The position numbers and the translations under genes are program-made. Shown piece after piece: positions 1 to 8,716 of a stretch of DNA of 64,000 nucleotides. Below the pieces are notes generated by a model, which was given only the letters and a program-made list of their open reading frames with translations, had not been told where the DNA came from and ran no database searches. The stretch covers positions 1 to 64,000 of the forward strand of contig NZ_LQPC01000041.1 of the NCBI RefSeq assembly GCF_002101705.1, read 5' to 3'. This DNA is from Mycolicibacterium iranicum. GTDB lineage: Bacteria > Actinomycetota > Actinomycetes > Mycobacteriales > Mycobacteriaceae. How positions within the stretch are numbered: the first letter of the stretch is position 1; each line of letters starts with the position of its first letter.

Positions 1-78
1 TAGACAGCTCGCACTCCACTCGGAGGTCTTCGTCTTGTCACCTCACCACGCCGTCACCAACGTCCGTGGTCAGTACAG

Positions 79-393
79 CTAGCTGGAGAAGAACAGCCGC
101 CCCATGCCTTGTTTGCGGTAGTGCTTGTTGCCGCGCTTGCCCCAGCCCGGTCCGTAGCCGTAGCCCTGGTGGGGCATCGGCGGCGGCGCGGCCTGCATGA
201 AGCGGTTCTCCATCTGCGTCAGGGCTTCGAGCTCTCCGAAGTCGAGGAAGATGCCACGGCAGGAGTCGCACTGCTCCAGGTGGACACCATTGCGCTCGTA
301 GGTCGTCATAACTCCTGCACACTTCGGGCACAGCAGGGTGTTACCCGGGCCCGGCGTCGGCGGCGTGGGCGGCTGATATGGCGGAATGCTCAT
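79..393 (-). CDS. TFIIB-type zinc-ribbon protein
   Basis: Small protein (104 aa from the ATG used here) with a Pro-rich N-terminus, then two CxxC knuckles (CPKC about residue 22, CDSC about residue 42) followed by RGIFLDFGELEAL, the signature of the zf-TFIIB family. The C-terminus is rich in Gly, Tyr and basic residues (GYGYGPGWGKRGNKHYRKQ). Family members are presumed zinc-binding; the biological role is unknown. An ATG 12 codons upstream (429) is an alternative start. It is transcribed divergently from the flavin-split-barrel gene at 452. Confidence 0.8.
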   Translation of the reverse strand: MSIPPYQPPTPPTPGPGNTLLCPKCAGVMTTYERNGVHLEQCDSCRGIFLDFGELEALTQMENRFMQAAPPPMPHQGYGYGPGWGKRGNKHYRKQGMGRLFFSS

Positions 394-451
394 ATCTGCA
401 TAACGGTAGACGTTCCCGAGAAGTGCCATTGGACTCTAGAAGAGATTCCCG

Positions 452-916
452 GTGGGGCCGACGATCGATTCCATGGACGCGACAACGGCATCGGGTGCAC
501 CGGTCACCGAACTCACCGAGACCGAAAGCTGGGACCTGCTGGGCTCGGTATCGCTGGGACGGCTCGTCACGACCGTCAACGGCTGGACCGAGATCTTCCC
601 GGTGAACTTCGTCGTGCAGAACAGGACCCTGCTGTTCCGCACCGCCGAAGGCACCAAACTTCTGACGGCCGCGCTCAACGAGTACGTGGTCTTCGAAGCC
701 GACGACCACAACGTCGCCGAGGGCTGGAGCGTGATCGTGCGCGGCAAGGCCAAGCTTCTTGCCACCGCCAACGAGATCGCCGAGGCCCGGCGCGCAGGGC
801 TTTACCCCTGGGTCGCCACCCAGAAGGAGCGCTTCGTGCGGATCACGCCACAGTCGATGACGGGCAGACGGTTCGTCTTCGGCCCGGAGCCCGACGTCAT
901 CGGACTGAGCAGCTGA
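452..916 (+). CDS. pyridoxamine 5'-phosphate oxidase-like (split-barrel flavin/F420) protein
   Basis: 154 aa with the compact split-barrel fold signature: LLGSVSLGRLVTTVNG, then IFPVNFVVQNRTLLFRTAEG, then VVFEADDHNVAEGWSVIVRG. Such proteins bind FMN or F420 and act as small-molecule oxidoreductases; mycobacteria encode many. The GTG at 452 is preceded by AGAAGAG at 438-444 with 7-nt spacing, which favours it over the ATG at 473. Substrate not predictable. It ends 3 bp before the convergent wzm gene. Confidence 0.85.
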   Translation: MGPTIDSMDATTASGAPVTELTETESWDLLGSVSLGRLVTTVNGWTEIFPVNFVVQNRTLLFRTAEGTKLLTAALNEYVVFEADDHNVAEGWSVIVRGKAKLLATANEIAEARRAGLYPWVATQKERFVRITPQSMTGRRFVFGPEPDVIGLSS

Positions 917-919
917 CGG

Positions 920-1750
920 TCACACCCAGTACGGCACGCGCGCACGGTATTGCCGCATCGCCAGAGCCGCGAAGGTCCATCCCACGATGGTGAGCACGAT
1001 GACCACCACCCAGTGCCGCAGTTCCTGATCGGCCCCCAGCAGCGGCGCCCGCACGATGTCCAGGTAGTGCAGCAGCGGGTTGAGTTCGACGATCTTCGCC
1101 CAGCCGCCCGCACCCTGGGCCTGCAGTGTGGACTCGTTCCAGATGATCGGCGTCATGAAGAACAGCAGCTGCACCAGGCTGCCGAGCAGTGGGCTGATGT
1201 CGCGGTAGCGGGTGGCCAGAATTCCGAAACACAGTGCGACCCACACGCAGTTGAGCGCTATCAGTCCCAACGCCGGGATGACGGTGAGGTCTGTCCACGT
1301 CCACGGTTTCGGATAGACGATGGCGATGATCACGAAAATGATGATGTTGTGGGCGAACAGGATCATCTGCCGCCACACCAGCCGGTAGACGTGTACCGAC
1401 AACGGCGTCGGCAGCTGCTTGATCAACCCCTCGTTGGCGATGAACACCTCGGCGCCCTCGAGGATCGACGCATTGATCAGATTCCAGACGATCAGGCCGA
1501 GCGTGACATACGGAAGGTGCTCGGACAGTTCGAGTTTGAACAGCATCGAGTACAGGCCGCCCATCGCCACGGCGGTGGTGCCGGTAGCGATGGTGATCCA
1601 GAACGGACCCAGCACGGACCGCCGGTAGCGCTGCTTGATGTCCTGCCAGCCGAGGTGCAGCCAGAGCTCGCGCTTGCCGAACCCGGAAACCAGATCGCCC
1701 CATGCCCGCGAAAACGTCTTGGACTGCGCCGCGGCATCCATGATCGTCAC
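920..1750 (-). CDS. wzm: galactan ABC exporter permease (Wzm/RfbD)
   Basis: 276-aa ABC-2 type permease with about six hydrophobic segments; Rv3783-like. With Wzt it exports lipid-linked galactan precursor across the cytoplasmic membrane for arabinogalactan assembly. Recognisable features are the N-terminal amphipathic stretch (LWLHLGWQDIKQRYRRSVLG) and the LLGSLVQLLFFMTPIIW helix. It is the last gene of the order bpa-wzt-glfT1-wzm, 13 bp after glfT1, identical to the order in M. tuberculosis. Confidence 0.92.
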   Translation of the reverse strand: MTIMDAAAQSKTFSRAWGDLVSGFGKRELWLHLGWQDIKQRYRRSVLGPFWITIATGTTAVAMGGLYSMLFKLELSEHLPYVTLGLIVWNLINASILEGAEVFIANEGLIKQLPTPLSVHVYRLVWRQMILFAHNIIIFVIIAIVYPKPWTWTDLTVIPALGLIALNCVWVALCFGILATRYRDISPLLGSLVQLLFFMTPIIWNESTLQAQGAGGWAKIVELNPLLHYLDIVRAPLLGADQELRHWVVVIVLTIVGWTFAALAMRQYRARVPYWV

Positions 1751-1763
1751 AGTTCTTCAAACC

Positions 1764-2663
1764 TCACCGTCGTGAAAACCTCTCGCGTCGACCCAAGCGC
1801 CGCAGGCGAACCCACTCACGGAACCCCGCGGGGTCGCGCTTGGACACCAGAAAGTACCAGCCGAACCGCAGCCATTCCTGCGGGACGAGCTTGCGCATAC
1901 CGGGTTGGGATTGCAGGTATCCGCGATTGCGGTAGGTGTAGTAACGCTTGATGTCGTTTTCGGGGTACTGGGTGTGCATACGGCCGCCCAGGATCGGCTT
2001 GAATTCGTCGCTGCCCTGCGGATGCAGGTAGATGGCCTGCAGGCAGGTGCCGAACGGCAGACCCGAACGCAAAAGCCTGCGGTGAACCTCGGTTTCGTCG
2101 CCCCGGAAGAACAGGCGCAGGTCCGGCACCCCGACCGCCTCCACCGTCGACGCGCGAAAGAGCGCACCGTTGAAAAGATGCGAGATGCCGGGCATCAGAT
2201 CGGGAAGTTCGGCGTCGGTGCGTAGTTCGCTGACCCAGCGCCGCCAGACCAGCCCGCGCCGCAGCGGGAAGGCGAGCTTGTCGGGGTTGTCGAGATCGCA
2301 GATCATCGGCGAGACCTGCGCGAGGCCGTACCGCCCGGCGCACGCCAACAGGGTGCCCAGTACCTCCGAGTCCTGTGGACGTCCGTCGTCGTCGGCGCAC
2401 CAGATCCAATCGGCGCCCAGGCTCAGGGCATAGAGCATGCCCAGCGCGAAACCGCCTGCCCCGCCGAGGTTTCGGCGCGAACCCAAGTAGGTCGTCGGAA
2501 TAGGTTGGGCGGCAACCAGATCCCGGACGACCTCGTCGTCGTCGTTGTCGACGACGATCAGGTGGTCGGGCGGACGGGTCTGCGACGAGACCGCATCGAG
2601 TGATTTCGCAAGTTCGTCGGGCCGACGGTGCGTGACGACGACGGCGCATACGGAGTCCGTCAT
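1764..2663 (-). CDS. glfT1: galactofuranosyltransferase GlfT1
   Basis: 299-aa GT2-family glycosyltransferase that adds the first galactofuranose residues to the decaprenyl-PP-GlcNAc-Rha acceptor, starting the galactan. Visible motifs: N-terminal nucleotide-binding strand VCAVVVTHRRPDELAKSLDA, the DXD region WIWCADDDGRP (Mn2+/UDP-Galf), and a C-terminal HPQGSDEFKPI segment typical of this enzyme. Its ATG overlaps the stop of wzt by 4 bp (ATGA), so the two are translationally coupled. Rv3782 orthologue by sequence and context. Confidence 0.93.
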   Translation of the reverse strand: MTDSVCAVVVTHRRPDELAKSLDAVSSQTRPPDHLIVVDNDDDEVVRDLVAAQPIPTTYLGSRRNLGGAGGFALGMLYALSLGADWIWCADDDGRPQDSEVLGTLLACAGRYGLAQVSPMICDLDNPDKLAFPLRRGLVWRRWVSELRTDAELPDLMPGISHLFNGALFRASTVEAVGVPDLRLFFRGDETEVHRRLLRSGLPFGTCLQAIYLHPQGSDEFKPILGGRMHTQYPENDIKRYYTYRNRGYLQSQPGMRKLVPQEWLRFGWYFLVSKRDPAGFREWVRLRRLGRRERFSRR

Positions 2664-3475
2664 GCAGACCGGTTCCGCGCGTTCTCTTCGAGCACCTCGC
2701 GGACGTGCCGCGCCGCGTCCTCACCCTCGTACGCGCGCACGACCTCCTCGATGCCGCCCTCCATTTTGATGGTGCCGTGGTCGATCCACATCGCCGTGTT
2801 GCACAGGCGGGCGAGGAACTCGTTGGAGTGGCTGGCGAAGACCAGGATTCCGGAGCGGGCCACCAGGTCGGCCAGACGTGACTGCGCCTTCTTGAGGAAG
2901 TCCGCATCGACCGCGCCGATACCTTCGTCGAGCAACAGGATCTCGGGGTCGATGCTGGTGACCACACCCATGGCCAGGCGCACCCGCATACCCGTCGAAT
3001 AGGTGCGTAGCGGCATCTGCAGGTAGTCGCCGAGCTCGGTGAACTCTGCGATCTCGTCGACCTTGGACAGCATCTGCTTGCGGGTCTGCCCGAGGAAGAG
3101 ACCCCGGATGATGATGTTCTCGAAGCCCGAGATCTCGGGGTCCATCCCGACACCCAGGTCGAACACCGGGGCGACACGTCCGCGCACCGACGCGACCCCC
3201 CGGGTGGGCTCATAGATTCCCGAGAGCAGCCGCAGCAGCGTCGACTTGCCTGCGCCGTTGTGCCCGACCAACCCGACGCGGTCGCCCATCTTCAGCGACA
3301 GCGTGATGTCACGCAGCGCCTCGATGACGACGACGTTGGACTCGTTGCGTCCGATCGCCCCGCCGGCCTTGCCCAGGAACGCCTTCTTCAGCGACCGGGT
3401 CTTGGCGTCGAAGATGGGGAACTCGACCCACGCATCGCGGGTTTCGATGAACGGTTCGTCGTGAGGGCCGGTCAC
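2660..3475 (-). CDS. wzt: galactan ABC exporter ATP-binding protein (Wzt/RfbE)
   Basis: 271-aa ABC ATPase. Walker A is GHNGAGKSTLLRLLSG, the D-loop region is EILLLDEGIGAVDADFL and the switch His is ASHSNEFL. The helical signature region is the polysaccharide-exporter variant (YSTGMRVRLAMGV) rather than LSGGQ. It energises galactan export with Wzm. Rv3781-like, between bpa (7 bp upstream) and glfT1 (ATGA overlap). Confidence 0.92.
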   Translation of the reverse strand: MTGPHDEPFIETRDAWVEFPIFDAKTRSLKKAFLGKAGGAIGRNESNVVVIEALRDITLSLKMGDRVGLVGHNGAGKSTLLRLLSGIYEPTRGVASVRGRVAPVFDLGVGMDPEISGFENIIIRGLFLGQTRKQMLSKVDEIAEFTELGDYLQMPLRTYSTGMRVRLAMGVVTSIDPEILLLDEGIGAVDADFLKKAQSRLADLVARSGILVFASHSNEFLARLCNTAMWIDHGTIKMEGGIEEVVRAYEGEDAARHVREVLEENARNRSA

Positions 3476-3482
3476 GCGGCTC

Positions 3483-4007
3483 TCACAGGTATTGGCCGGT
3501 GCCGGGATGCCCGGGCCCGCCGCGCTGTCCGGGGATGCTCACACCGGGAGGGAGCGCGCCCTGACGCATCTGCTCGAGCTGCTGGCGCGCGGCCATCTGC
3601 TGGGCGAACAGCGCCGTCTGGATACCGTGGAAGAGGCCTTCCAGCCAGCCGACCAGCTGGGCCTGCGCGATGCGCAGCTCGGCGTCCGACGGCACGGCGT
3701 CTTCGGTGAACGGCAGGGTGAGCCGTTCCAGCTCGTCGCGCAGTTCGGGCGCGAGGCCGTCCTCGAGCTCGCTGATGCTCGTGCGGTGGATGTCGCGGAG
3801 CCGTCCGCGGCTTGCCTCGTCGAGCGGGGCGGCGCGCACCTCCTCCAGCAGCTGCTTGATCATGGTGCCGATCCGCATCACCTTGGCGGGTTGTTCGACG
3901 AGGTCGGTCAGCGACTTGCCGTCGCCGCGACCGTCGATGTCGCTCTCGCCAGCCGTGTCGGCACTGCCGATGATCTCGATCTGGTCGTCGTCGGAATTGG
4001 TAGCCAT
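3483..4007 (-). CDS. bpa: bacterial proteasome activator Bpa
   Basis: 174 aa, Rv3780-like. Bpa forms dodecameric ATP-independent rings that dock onto the 20S proteasome through a C-terminal GQYL motif; this protein ends exactly in GTGQYL. The middle is helical (residues about 30-140) as in the four-helix Bpa fold, and the tail is Gly/Pro-rich and disordered. It is the first gene of the galactan operon, as in M. tuberculosis; why a proteasome activator travels with galactan export is unexplained. Confidence 0.93.
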   Translation of the reverse strand: MATNSDDDQIEIIGSADTAGESDIDGRGDGKSLTDLVEQPAKVMRIGTMIKQLLEEVRAAPLDEASRGRLRDIHRTSISELEDGLAPELRDELERLTLPFTEDAVPSDAELRIAQAQLVGWLEGLFHGIQTALFAQQMAARQQLEQMRQGALPPGVSIPGQRGGPGHPGTGQYL

Positions 4008-4380
4008 GTCTCTAAGAGTGCCCCAGCATTTCTCGCCTATTACGTTCGGGCTCCGCGACTAGCGCGACGCAGCTTCGCCGTCGTCGTAGATCTTCTCCTA
4101 CGAACGCGATTTGTCCAGCGAAGGACGGCCGGTCTCCCGGACCGCAGACGCAGCAGGTGGGCCCGAGAACCGGCATTGTCCAGCGAATTCGTCCGCCAGC
4201 CAGCCGTGCCGGGCGGGCCGGTGGCCCTTCGTGGCACAGTGTGACTCGACTAGTATTGCGGGCCGGATGACCCGTGCCCCCTCGGGTGCGGGCGGTAAAC
4301 GGCAAGGTTGGGCGGCCGTCGCACTGTCCGGAAAAACGGGTGGTACGGCGAATTTCCCCGACGCACTAAGGTGGGCTGAC
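4008..4380. other. intergenic divergent promoter region
   Basis: 373 bp between the divergent bpa and class V aminotransferase-like starts. No convincing gene is visible: reading frames here are short, and the one joining the downstream gene lacks a good ribosome site upstream of 4381. A TAGTAT hexamer at 4251-4256 could be a -10 box for the rightward gene, but this is weak. It must hold the promoters for both the galactan operon and the gene at 4381. Confidence 0.4.
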
Positions 4381-5577
4381 ATGGCATATGACGTCGCCCG
4401 GGTGCGTGGTCTGCACCCGTCACTGGGCGATGGCTGGGTGCACATGGACGCCCAGAACGGCATGCTGCTGCCCGATTCGGTAGGCCGCGCGGTGTCGACC
4501 GCCTTTCGCGGCTCGATGCCGACGACGGCCAGCGCCCACCCGGCCGCCAGGCGCAGCGCCGCGGTGCTCGCCGCCGCCAGGCAAGCCGTGGCCGACCTCG
4601 TCGGCGCCGACCCGTCCAGTGTCGTTCTCGGCGCCGACCGCGCCGTGTTGTTGACCTCGCTGGCCGACGCCGCGTCGGTGCGGCTGGGTCTCGGCTACGA
4701 AGTGGTGGTGACCCGTCTCGACGACGAGGCGAACATCGCACCGTGGCTGCGGGCGGCGAACCGGTTCGGCGCAAAGGTGAAGTGGGCCGAGGTCGACATC
4801 GAGACCGGCGAGCTTCCGACCTGGCAGTGGGAGGGCCTGGTGACGCGGCCCACCCGGCTGGTCGCCATCACGTCGGCATCCTCGACGCTGGGTACGGTGA
4901 CCGAACTGCGCGAGGTCACCAAGCTGTCGCATGAGGTCGGCGGTCTGGTGGTCGTCGACCATTCGGCGGCCGCGCCGTATCGACTCATCGACATCAACGA
5001 AATCGACGCAGACGTCGTCGCACTGAATGCGCTCGCATGGGGCGGCCCGCCGATCGGGGCGCTGGTGTTCCGGGACCCGTCGATGATCGACGCGTTCGGC
5101 TCCGTGTCGCTCAATCCGAATGCCACCGGGGCGGAACGCCTCGAGCTCGGATCTCACCAGTTCGGCATGCTCGCCGGGGTGGTGGCCAGCATCGAATACC
5201 TTGCCGGGCTTGATGATTCGGCACAGGGGACCCGCAGGGAGCGGCTGTCGGTATCGATGCAGTCGGCGTCGGCCTACCTGGACGGACTGTTCGAGTACCT
5301 GTTGATGTCGCTGCGTTCGCTGCCGACGGTCACGGTGATCGGCGCCCCCGAGGCGCGGATCCCGGCGCTCACCTTCGTCATCAACAACGTGCCGGCCGAG
5401 CACGTCGTCCAGCGACTGGCCGACAACGGGATCCTCGCGATCGCCAATGCGAGTTCGCAGGTTCTGGACGCCATCGGGGTCAACGACATCGGCGGAGCGG
5501 TCACGATCGGTCTTGCGCACTACAACACCTCGGCCGAGGTCGACCAGCTGGTGCGTGCGCTCGCCTCGCTCGGCTAG
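4381..5577 (+). CDS. class V aminotransferase / cysteine-desulfurase-like protein lacking the PLP lysine
   Basis: 398 aa with the fold-type I class V layout: N-terminal HMDAQNGMLLPDSVG, the helix QAVADLVGADPSSVVLGADRA, and the cofactor-ring Asp-His in VVVDHSAAAPY (D193, H194). In cysteine desulfurases the Schiff-base lysine lies in an SxHK motif about 25 residues later; here that stretch reads DVVALNALAWGGPPIGALVF (residues 211-230) with no lysine. The start at 4381 has AAGGTGGG just upstream. Rv3778c-like by position. It may bind PLP without transamination or desulfuration, or have a non-catalytic role. Confidence 0.8.
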   Translation: MAYDVARVRGLHPSLGDGWVHMDAQNGMLLPDSVGRAVSTAFRGSMPTTASAHPAARRSAAVLAAARQAVADLVGADPSSVVLGADRAVLLTSLADAASVRLGLGYEVVVTRLDDEANIAPWLRAANRFGAKVKWAEVDIETGELPTWQWEGLVTRPTRLVAITSASSTLGTVTELREVTKLSHEVGGLVVVDHSAAAPYRLIDINEIDADVVALNALAWGGPPIGALVFRDPSMIDAFGSVSLNPNATGAERLELGSHQFGMLAGVVASIEYLAGLDDSAQGTRRERLSVSMQSASAYLDGLFEYLLMSLRSLPTVTVIGAPEARIPALTFVINNVPAEHVVQRLADNGILAIANASSQVLDAIGVNDIGGAVTIGLAHYNTSAEVDQLVRALASLG

Positions 5578-5580
5578 CCG

Positions 5581-6555
5581 CTAATCGGCAACGCGCAGAA
5601 CAACTTTCCCCGACACATCACCGGAAGCCAGCAGTTCGTGGGCTGCTTTGGCTTCGGTGACGGGGAATTCCGCGCCGATGACGGGCCGCACGAGTCCGTC
5701 GGCGACCAGCGGCCACGCCTCGGTGGTGACGGCAGCGACGATGTCGCTCTTTCCGCCGGGGCCGGTGACCGGCCGGGACCGCAGCGCGGTCGCGATCACG
5801 CTGCCGCGTTTGGCGAGCAGCTTGCCGATGTTCAGTTCGCCCTTCGCCCCGCCCTGCATGCCGATGATCACGAGCCGGCCGTCGCTGGCAAGCGCATCGA
5901 CGTTGCGGTCGAGGTAGGCCGCACCCATGATGTCGAGGATGACATCCGCGCCCCCGGCGTCCCGAACGACCTTCACGAAGTCCTCATTGCGATAGTCGAT
6001 GGTGATGTCGGCGCCCAATTCGGCGCACAGATCGAGCTTGTTGCGCGAGCCGGCGGTGACCGCGACCCGGCAGTTGAGCGCTTTCGCGACCTGGATCGCG
6101 TGGGTGCCGATACCGCTGGCGCCGCCGTGGACCAGGAAGAGTTCCGGAGCGGTCAGGCCCGCAGTCATCACCACGTTGGACCACACCGTGCATGCCACCT
6201 CAGGGAGTCCCGCCGCGTGGGGCAGTGGGACGCCGTCGGGAACCGGCATTACCTGGCTTGCGGGAACGGTGACGAACTCGGCGTATCCGCCGCCCGCGAG
6301 CAGGGCGCATACCGGTTGGCCCGCCGACCACTGCGACACACCGTCCCCGACGCCGACGATGGTGCCGGACACTTCGAGCCCGAGGATGTGGCTGGCGCCC
6401 GGGGGAGGCGGGTAGTTCCCGGCGGCCTGCAGAAGATCGGCGCGATTGACTCCGGCAGCGACGGTCTGGATGAGGACTTCGCCGTAGCCCGGTTCGGGGT
6501 CCGGCACAGACTGCCAGGTGAGCTCGCCAGGTGGTTCCGCCACAATCGCTTGCAT
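5581..6555 (-). CDS. NAD(P)H:quinone oxidoreductase (PIG3-type MDR)
   Basis: 324-aa zinc-less medium-chain reductase. Landmarks: N-terminal MQAIVAEPPGELTWQSVPDP, GVNRADLLQAAGNYPPPPG (PIG3-type substrate-side motif), and the cofactor-binding VHGGASGIGTHAIQVAKAL. It likely reduces quinones or activated alkenes with NADPH; Rv3777-like. The ATG at 6555 matches the usual family N-terminus better than the one 10 codons upstream. Convergent with the class V gene (3 bp gap) and divergent from a MarR gene that may control it. Confidence 0.85.
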   Translation of the reverse strand: MQAIVAEPPGELTWQSVPDPEPGYGEVLIQTVAAGVNRADLLQAAGNYPPPPGASHILGLEVSGTIVGVGDGVSQWSAGQPVCALLAGGGYAEFVTVPASQVMPVPDGVPLPHAAGLPEVACTVWSNVVMTAGLTAPELFLVHGGASGIGTHAIQVAKALNCRVAVTAGSRNKLDLCAELGADITIDYRNEDFVKVVRDAGGADVILDIMGAAYLDRNVDALASDGRLVIIGMQGGAKGELNIGKLLAKRGSVIATALRSRPVTGPGGKSDIVAAVTTEAWPLVADGLVRPVIGAEFPVTEAKAAHELLASGDVSGKVVLRVAD

Positions 6556-6563
6556 TGATGCAA
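6550..6563. promoter_or_regulatory. inverted repeat overlapping the quinone oxidoreductase start
   Basis: TTGCAT-TG-ATGCAA is a perfect 6-bp inverted repeat covering the start codon of the oxidoreductase. A second inverted repeat, GGAAA-N10-TTTCC, lies at 6578-6597 in the same divergent region. Both are candidate operators for the MarR protein encoded at 6634. Inference from position and symmetry only. Confidence 0.3.
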
Positions 6564-6633
6564 CGCTACTACGCTGCGGAAACACCCATTAATTTCCCCA
6601 ACGGCAACACCGCCTCAGATTTACTATGGGCGA

Positions 6634-7146
6634 ATGGAGGGGATCATCGGGGGACGCACGGCGAGTGATACGCCGGGTTTGGACATTGCTGAGCAAAGGG
6701 CATGGCAGAACTTTCTGGATGCTGCGTTGCGGTTGTACGCGACCATGAACCGGTCGCTGTCGGATGAGCACGGGCTGACGTTGAACGACGTCCGGCTTCT
6801 CGATCTGCTGGCCAAATCGCCAACCGGGGCGGCCCGGATGGGCGATGTCGCGGAATCGCTGATGTCGTTGCCCAGTCGGGTGACGCGCCAGATTCACCGA
6901 CTGGAGGTCCAGGGGCTCGTGGTTCGGGGCGCCAGCCCGGACGACGGGCGCGGCGTGCTCGCCAGCATCACGCCGGAGGGGAGAACGGCCCTGGCCTCGG
7001 CGATGGAGACGTATGGCGCCGCGGTGCGCGCGCACTTCCTCGACCGGTTGAGCCGCCCGCAGGTTACGGCGATGGGGGAGAACTGCCGTCGCATCAGCGC
7101 GGGGCTCAAAGCCGGCGGAACGTCAGCCAAAATCGGTCGCGTTTAG
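6634..7146 (+). CDS. MarR family transcriptional regulator
   Basis: 170 aa. A winged-helix region is visible (LTLNDVRLLDLLAKSPTGAA, recognition helix LPSRVTRQIHRLEVQGLV, wing RGASPDDGRGVLASITPEGR). Helices at both ends would form the dimer. Divergent from the quinone oxidoreductase, 78 bp away, which is the most likely target. MarR proteins usually respond to phenolics or oxidants. It is followed 10 bp later by a tRNA-Ser gene. Confidence 0.88.
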   Translation: MEGIIGGRTASDTPGLDIAEQRAWQNFLDAALRLYATMNRSLSDEHGLTLNDVRLLDLLAKSPTGAARMGDVAESLMSLPSRVTRQIHRLEVQGLVVRGASPDDGRGVLASITPEGRTALASAMETYGAAVRAHFLDRLSRPQVTAMGENCRRISAGLKAGGTSAKIGRV

Positions 7147-7156
7147 ACTGTCCCGC

Positions 7157-7246
7157 GGTGGCGTGGCAGAGCGGCCTAATGCACTCGCCTTGAAAGCGAG
7201 AGACGGCTAACACCGTCCGGGGGTTCAAATCCCTCCGCCACCGCCA
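7157..7246 (+). tRNA. tRNA-Ser (UGA anticodon)
   Basis: Acceptor stem GGTGGCG (7157-7163) pairs with CGCCACC (7236-7242); the discriminator is G and CCA is encoded at 7244-7246. Anticodon stem CTCGC/GCGAG encloses loop CTTGAAA with anticodon TGA at 7191-7193. The long variable arm expected of a serine tRNA and the GGTTCAAAT T-loop are present. Confidence 0.97.
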
Positions 7247-7399
7247 AACGCTCGTGTTGTTCCGCCACACGCAGCGGCCGTGCTGTTGTTCAGACGATGG
7301 GCACCGTGTGAGCAGCTGGCATGTCCCCCGATCGGTGGACACGGTTGGGGCCGATCGGAGGCTGAGCCCGGCGCCGTAGCTGAGCGAATACTGACGCTC

Positions 7400-8716
7400 A
7401 TGACAGCGAACACAATGGCCGCCACGGACGCGGACCGTGGTGATCCCCGAGACCTGCGGCGGATTTCAATGGCCGGTTACGTCGGTTCGGCCATCGAGTT
7501 CTACGACTTCTTCATCTACGGCACCGCCGCGGCGCTGGTCTTCCCGACGGTGTTCTTCCCCGAGCTGAGCCACGTGATGGCGACGACGGCTTCCCTCGGA
7601 ACCTTCGCCGCGGCGTTCATCGCACGGCCTGTGGGTGCTGCGGTGTTCGGCCACTTCGGAGATCGGCTGGGACGCAAGCGAACCCTCGTCGCAACCTTGA
7701 TGGTGATGGGTATCGCCACGGTGGGCGTGGGCCTCATCCCGAGCGCCGCGACGATTGGAATCGCCGCCCCGCTACTGCTGATCACGTTGCGCTTGATGCA
7801 AGGTTTCGCGGTCGGCGGGGAGTGGGCCGGCTCGGTGCTGATGAGCGCCGAGAACGCGCCGGCGCAACGGCGCGGGTTCTACGGCATGTTCACCCAGTTG
7901 GGGTTGGGCACCGCACTGGTGATGTCCAACTTCGTGTTCTTGGCTGTGCACGTCGGTTTCGGTGAGGACAGCCCGGCGTTCATGCAGTGGGGCTGGCGGA
8001 TCCCGTTCCTCCTCAGCGCGGTCCTGATCGTCGCGGCATTGATCATTCGGCTCAAAGTCAAAGAGACGCCCGCATTCTCGGAAACCTCCACGAAGCCGGC
8101 CCAGGGCGTTCCCCTCATCACTCTGCTGCGCACACAGGGTCGCTCGGTGCTGCTGGCCGGTGGCGTGGCGATCTGCTCGGCGATGCTGGCCTTCCAGGCC
8201 GGCACCTTTATCACGCATTACGCCGCAGACCATCTGGACTACTCGACCAACTCGGTGCTGTTCGTCAACGTCGTCGGCGGTCTGTGTGCGGTGGGGTGTG
8301 CGGCCGTCACGGCAATTCTGAGCGACTCCCACGGTCGACGCCGGATCACGCTGTGTGCCTTCGCATTTGCTGCTCCGTGGGCGTTCGCGGTCTTTCCGCT
8401 CGTCGAGATGCACAACCCTGTGGTATTCGGGCTGACCGTCATCGTCACCTATGCCTTCGTCGGCCTGTGCATGGGACCGCTGGCGGCGTTCCTGCCGGAG
8501 ACGTTCGCGACGGAGCACCGCTACACGGCCGCGGCGTTGTCGCACACCATGGGCGCCATCATCGGTGGCGCACTTCCGCCGGTGCTGTCGCCGGTGCTGG
8601 CCGCCCACTTCGGTGGGTGGGGCGTCGCGGTGATGATGGGCGGGTTGGCGACGGTCAGCCTGGCGTGTGTCGCGGCAATGCCCGAGACCTTGCCGCGCCG
8701 GACTACTCCCCGGTGA
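7400..8716 (+). CDS. MFS transporter, metabolite:H+ symporter (MHS) type
   Basis: 438 aa with 12 predicted membrane helices. The first helix GYVGSAIEFYDFFIYGTAAA and the MFS loop motif GHFGDRLGRKRTLV place it in the MHS subfamily (shikimate, alpha-ketoglutarate, proline/betaine and similar substrates). The ATG at 7400 precedes the family-typical start; the 40 codons upstream are Cys/Pro-rich and unlikely to be translated. Substrate unknown. Its 3' end overlaps the convergent echA21 gene by 14 bp. Confidence 0.88.
   Translation: MTANTMAATDADRGDPRDLRRISMAGYVGSAIEFYDFFIYGTAAALVFPTVFFPELSHVMATTASLGTFAAAFIARPVGAAVFGHFGDRLGRKRTLVATLMVMGIATVGVGLIPSAATIGIAAPLLLITLRLMQGFAVGGEWAGSVLMSAENAPAQRRGFYGMFTQLGLGTALVMSNFVFLAVHVGFGEDSPAFMQWGWRIPFLLSAVLIVAALIIRLKVKETPAFSETSTKPAQGVPLITLLRTQGRSVLLAGGVAICSAMLAFQAGTFITHYAADHLDYSTNSVLFVNVVGGLCAVGCAAVTAILSDSHGRRRITLCAFAFAAPWAFAVFPLVEMHNPVVFGLTVIVTYAFVGLCMGPLAAFLPETFATEHRYTAAALSHTMGAIIGGALPPVLSPVLAAHFGGWGVAVMMGGLATVSLACVAAMPETLPRRTTPR

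Noticed and set aside
4111..4380. Longer start for the class V aminotransferase-like gene
   Set aside because: The 90 extra codons are Arg/Ser/Ala-rich without family similarity, and ATG 4381 has a good purine-rich site upstream.
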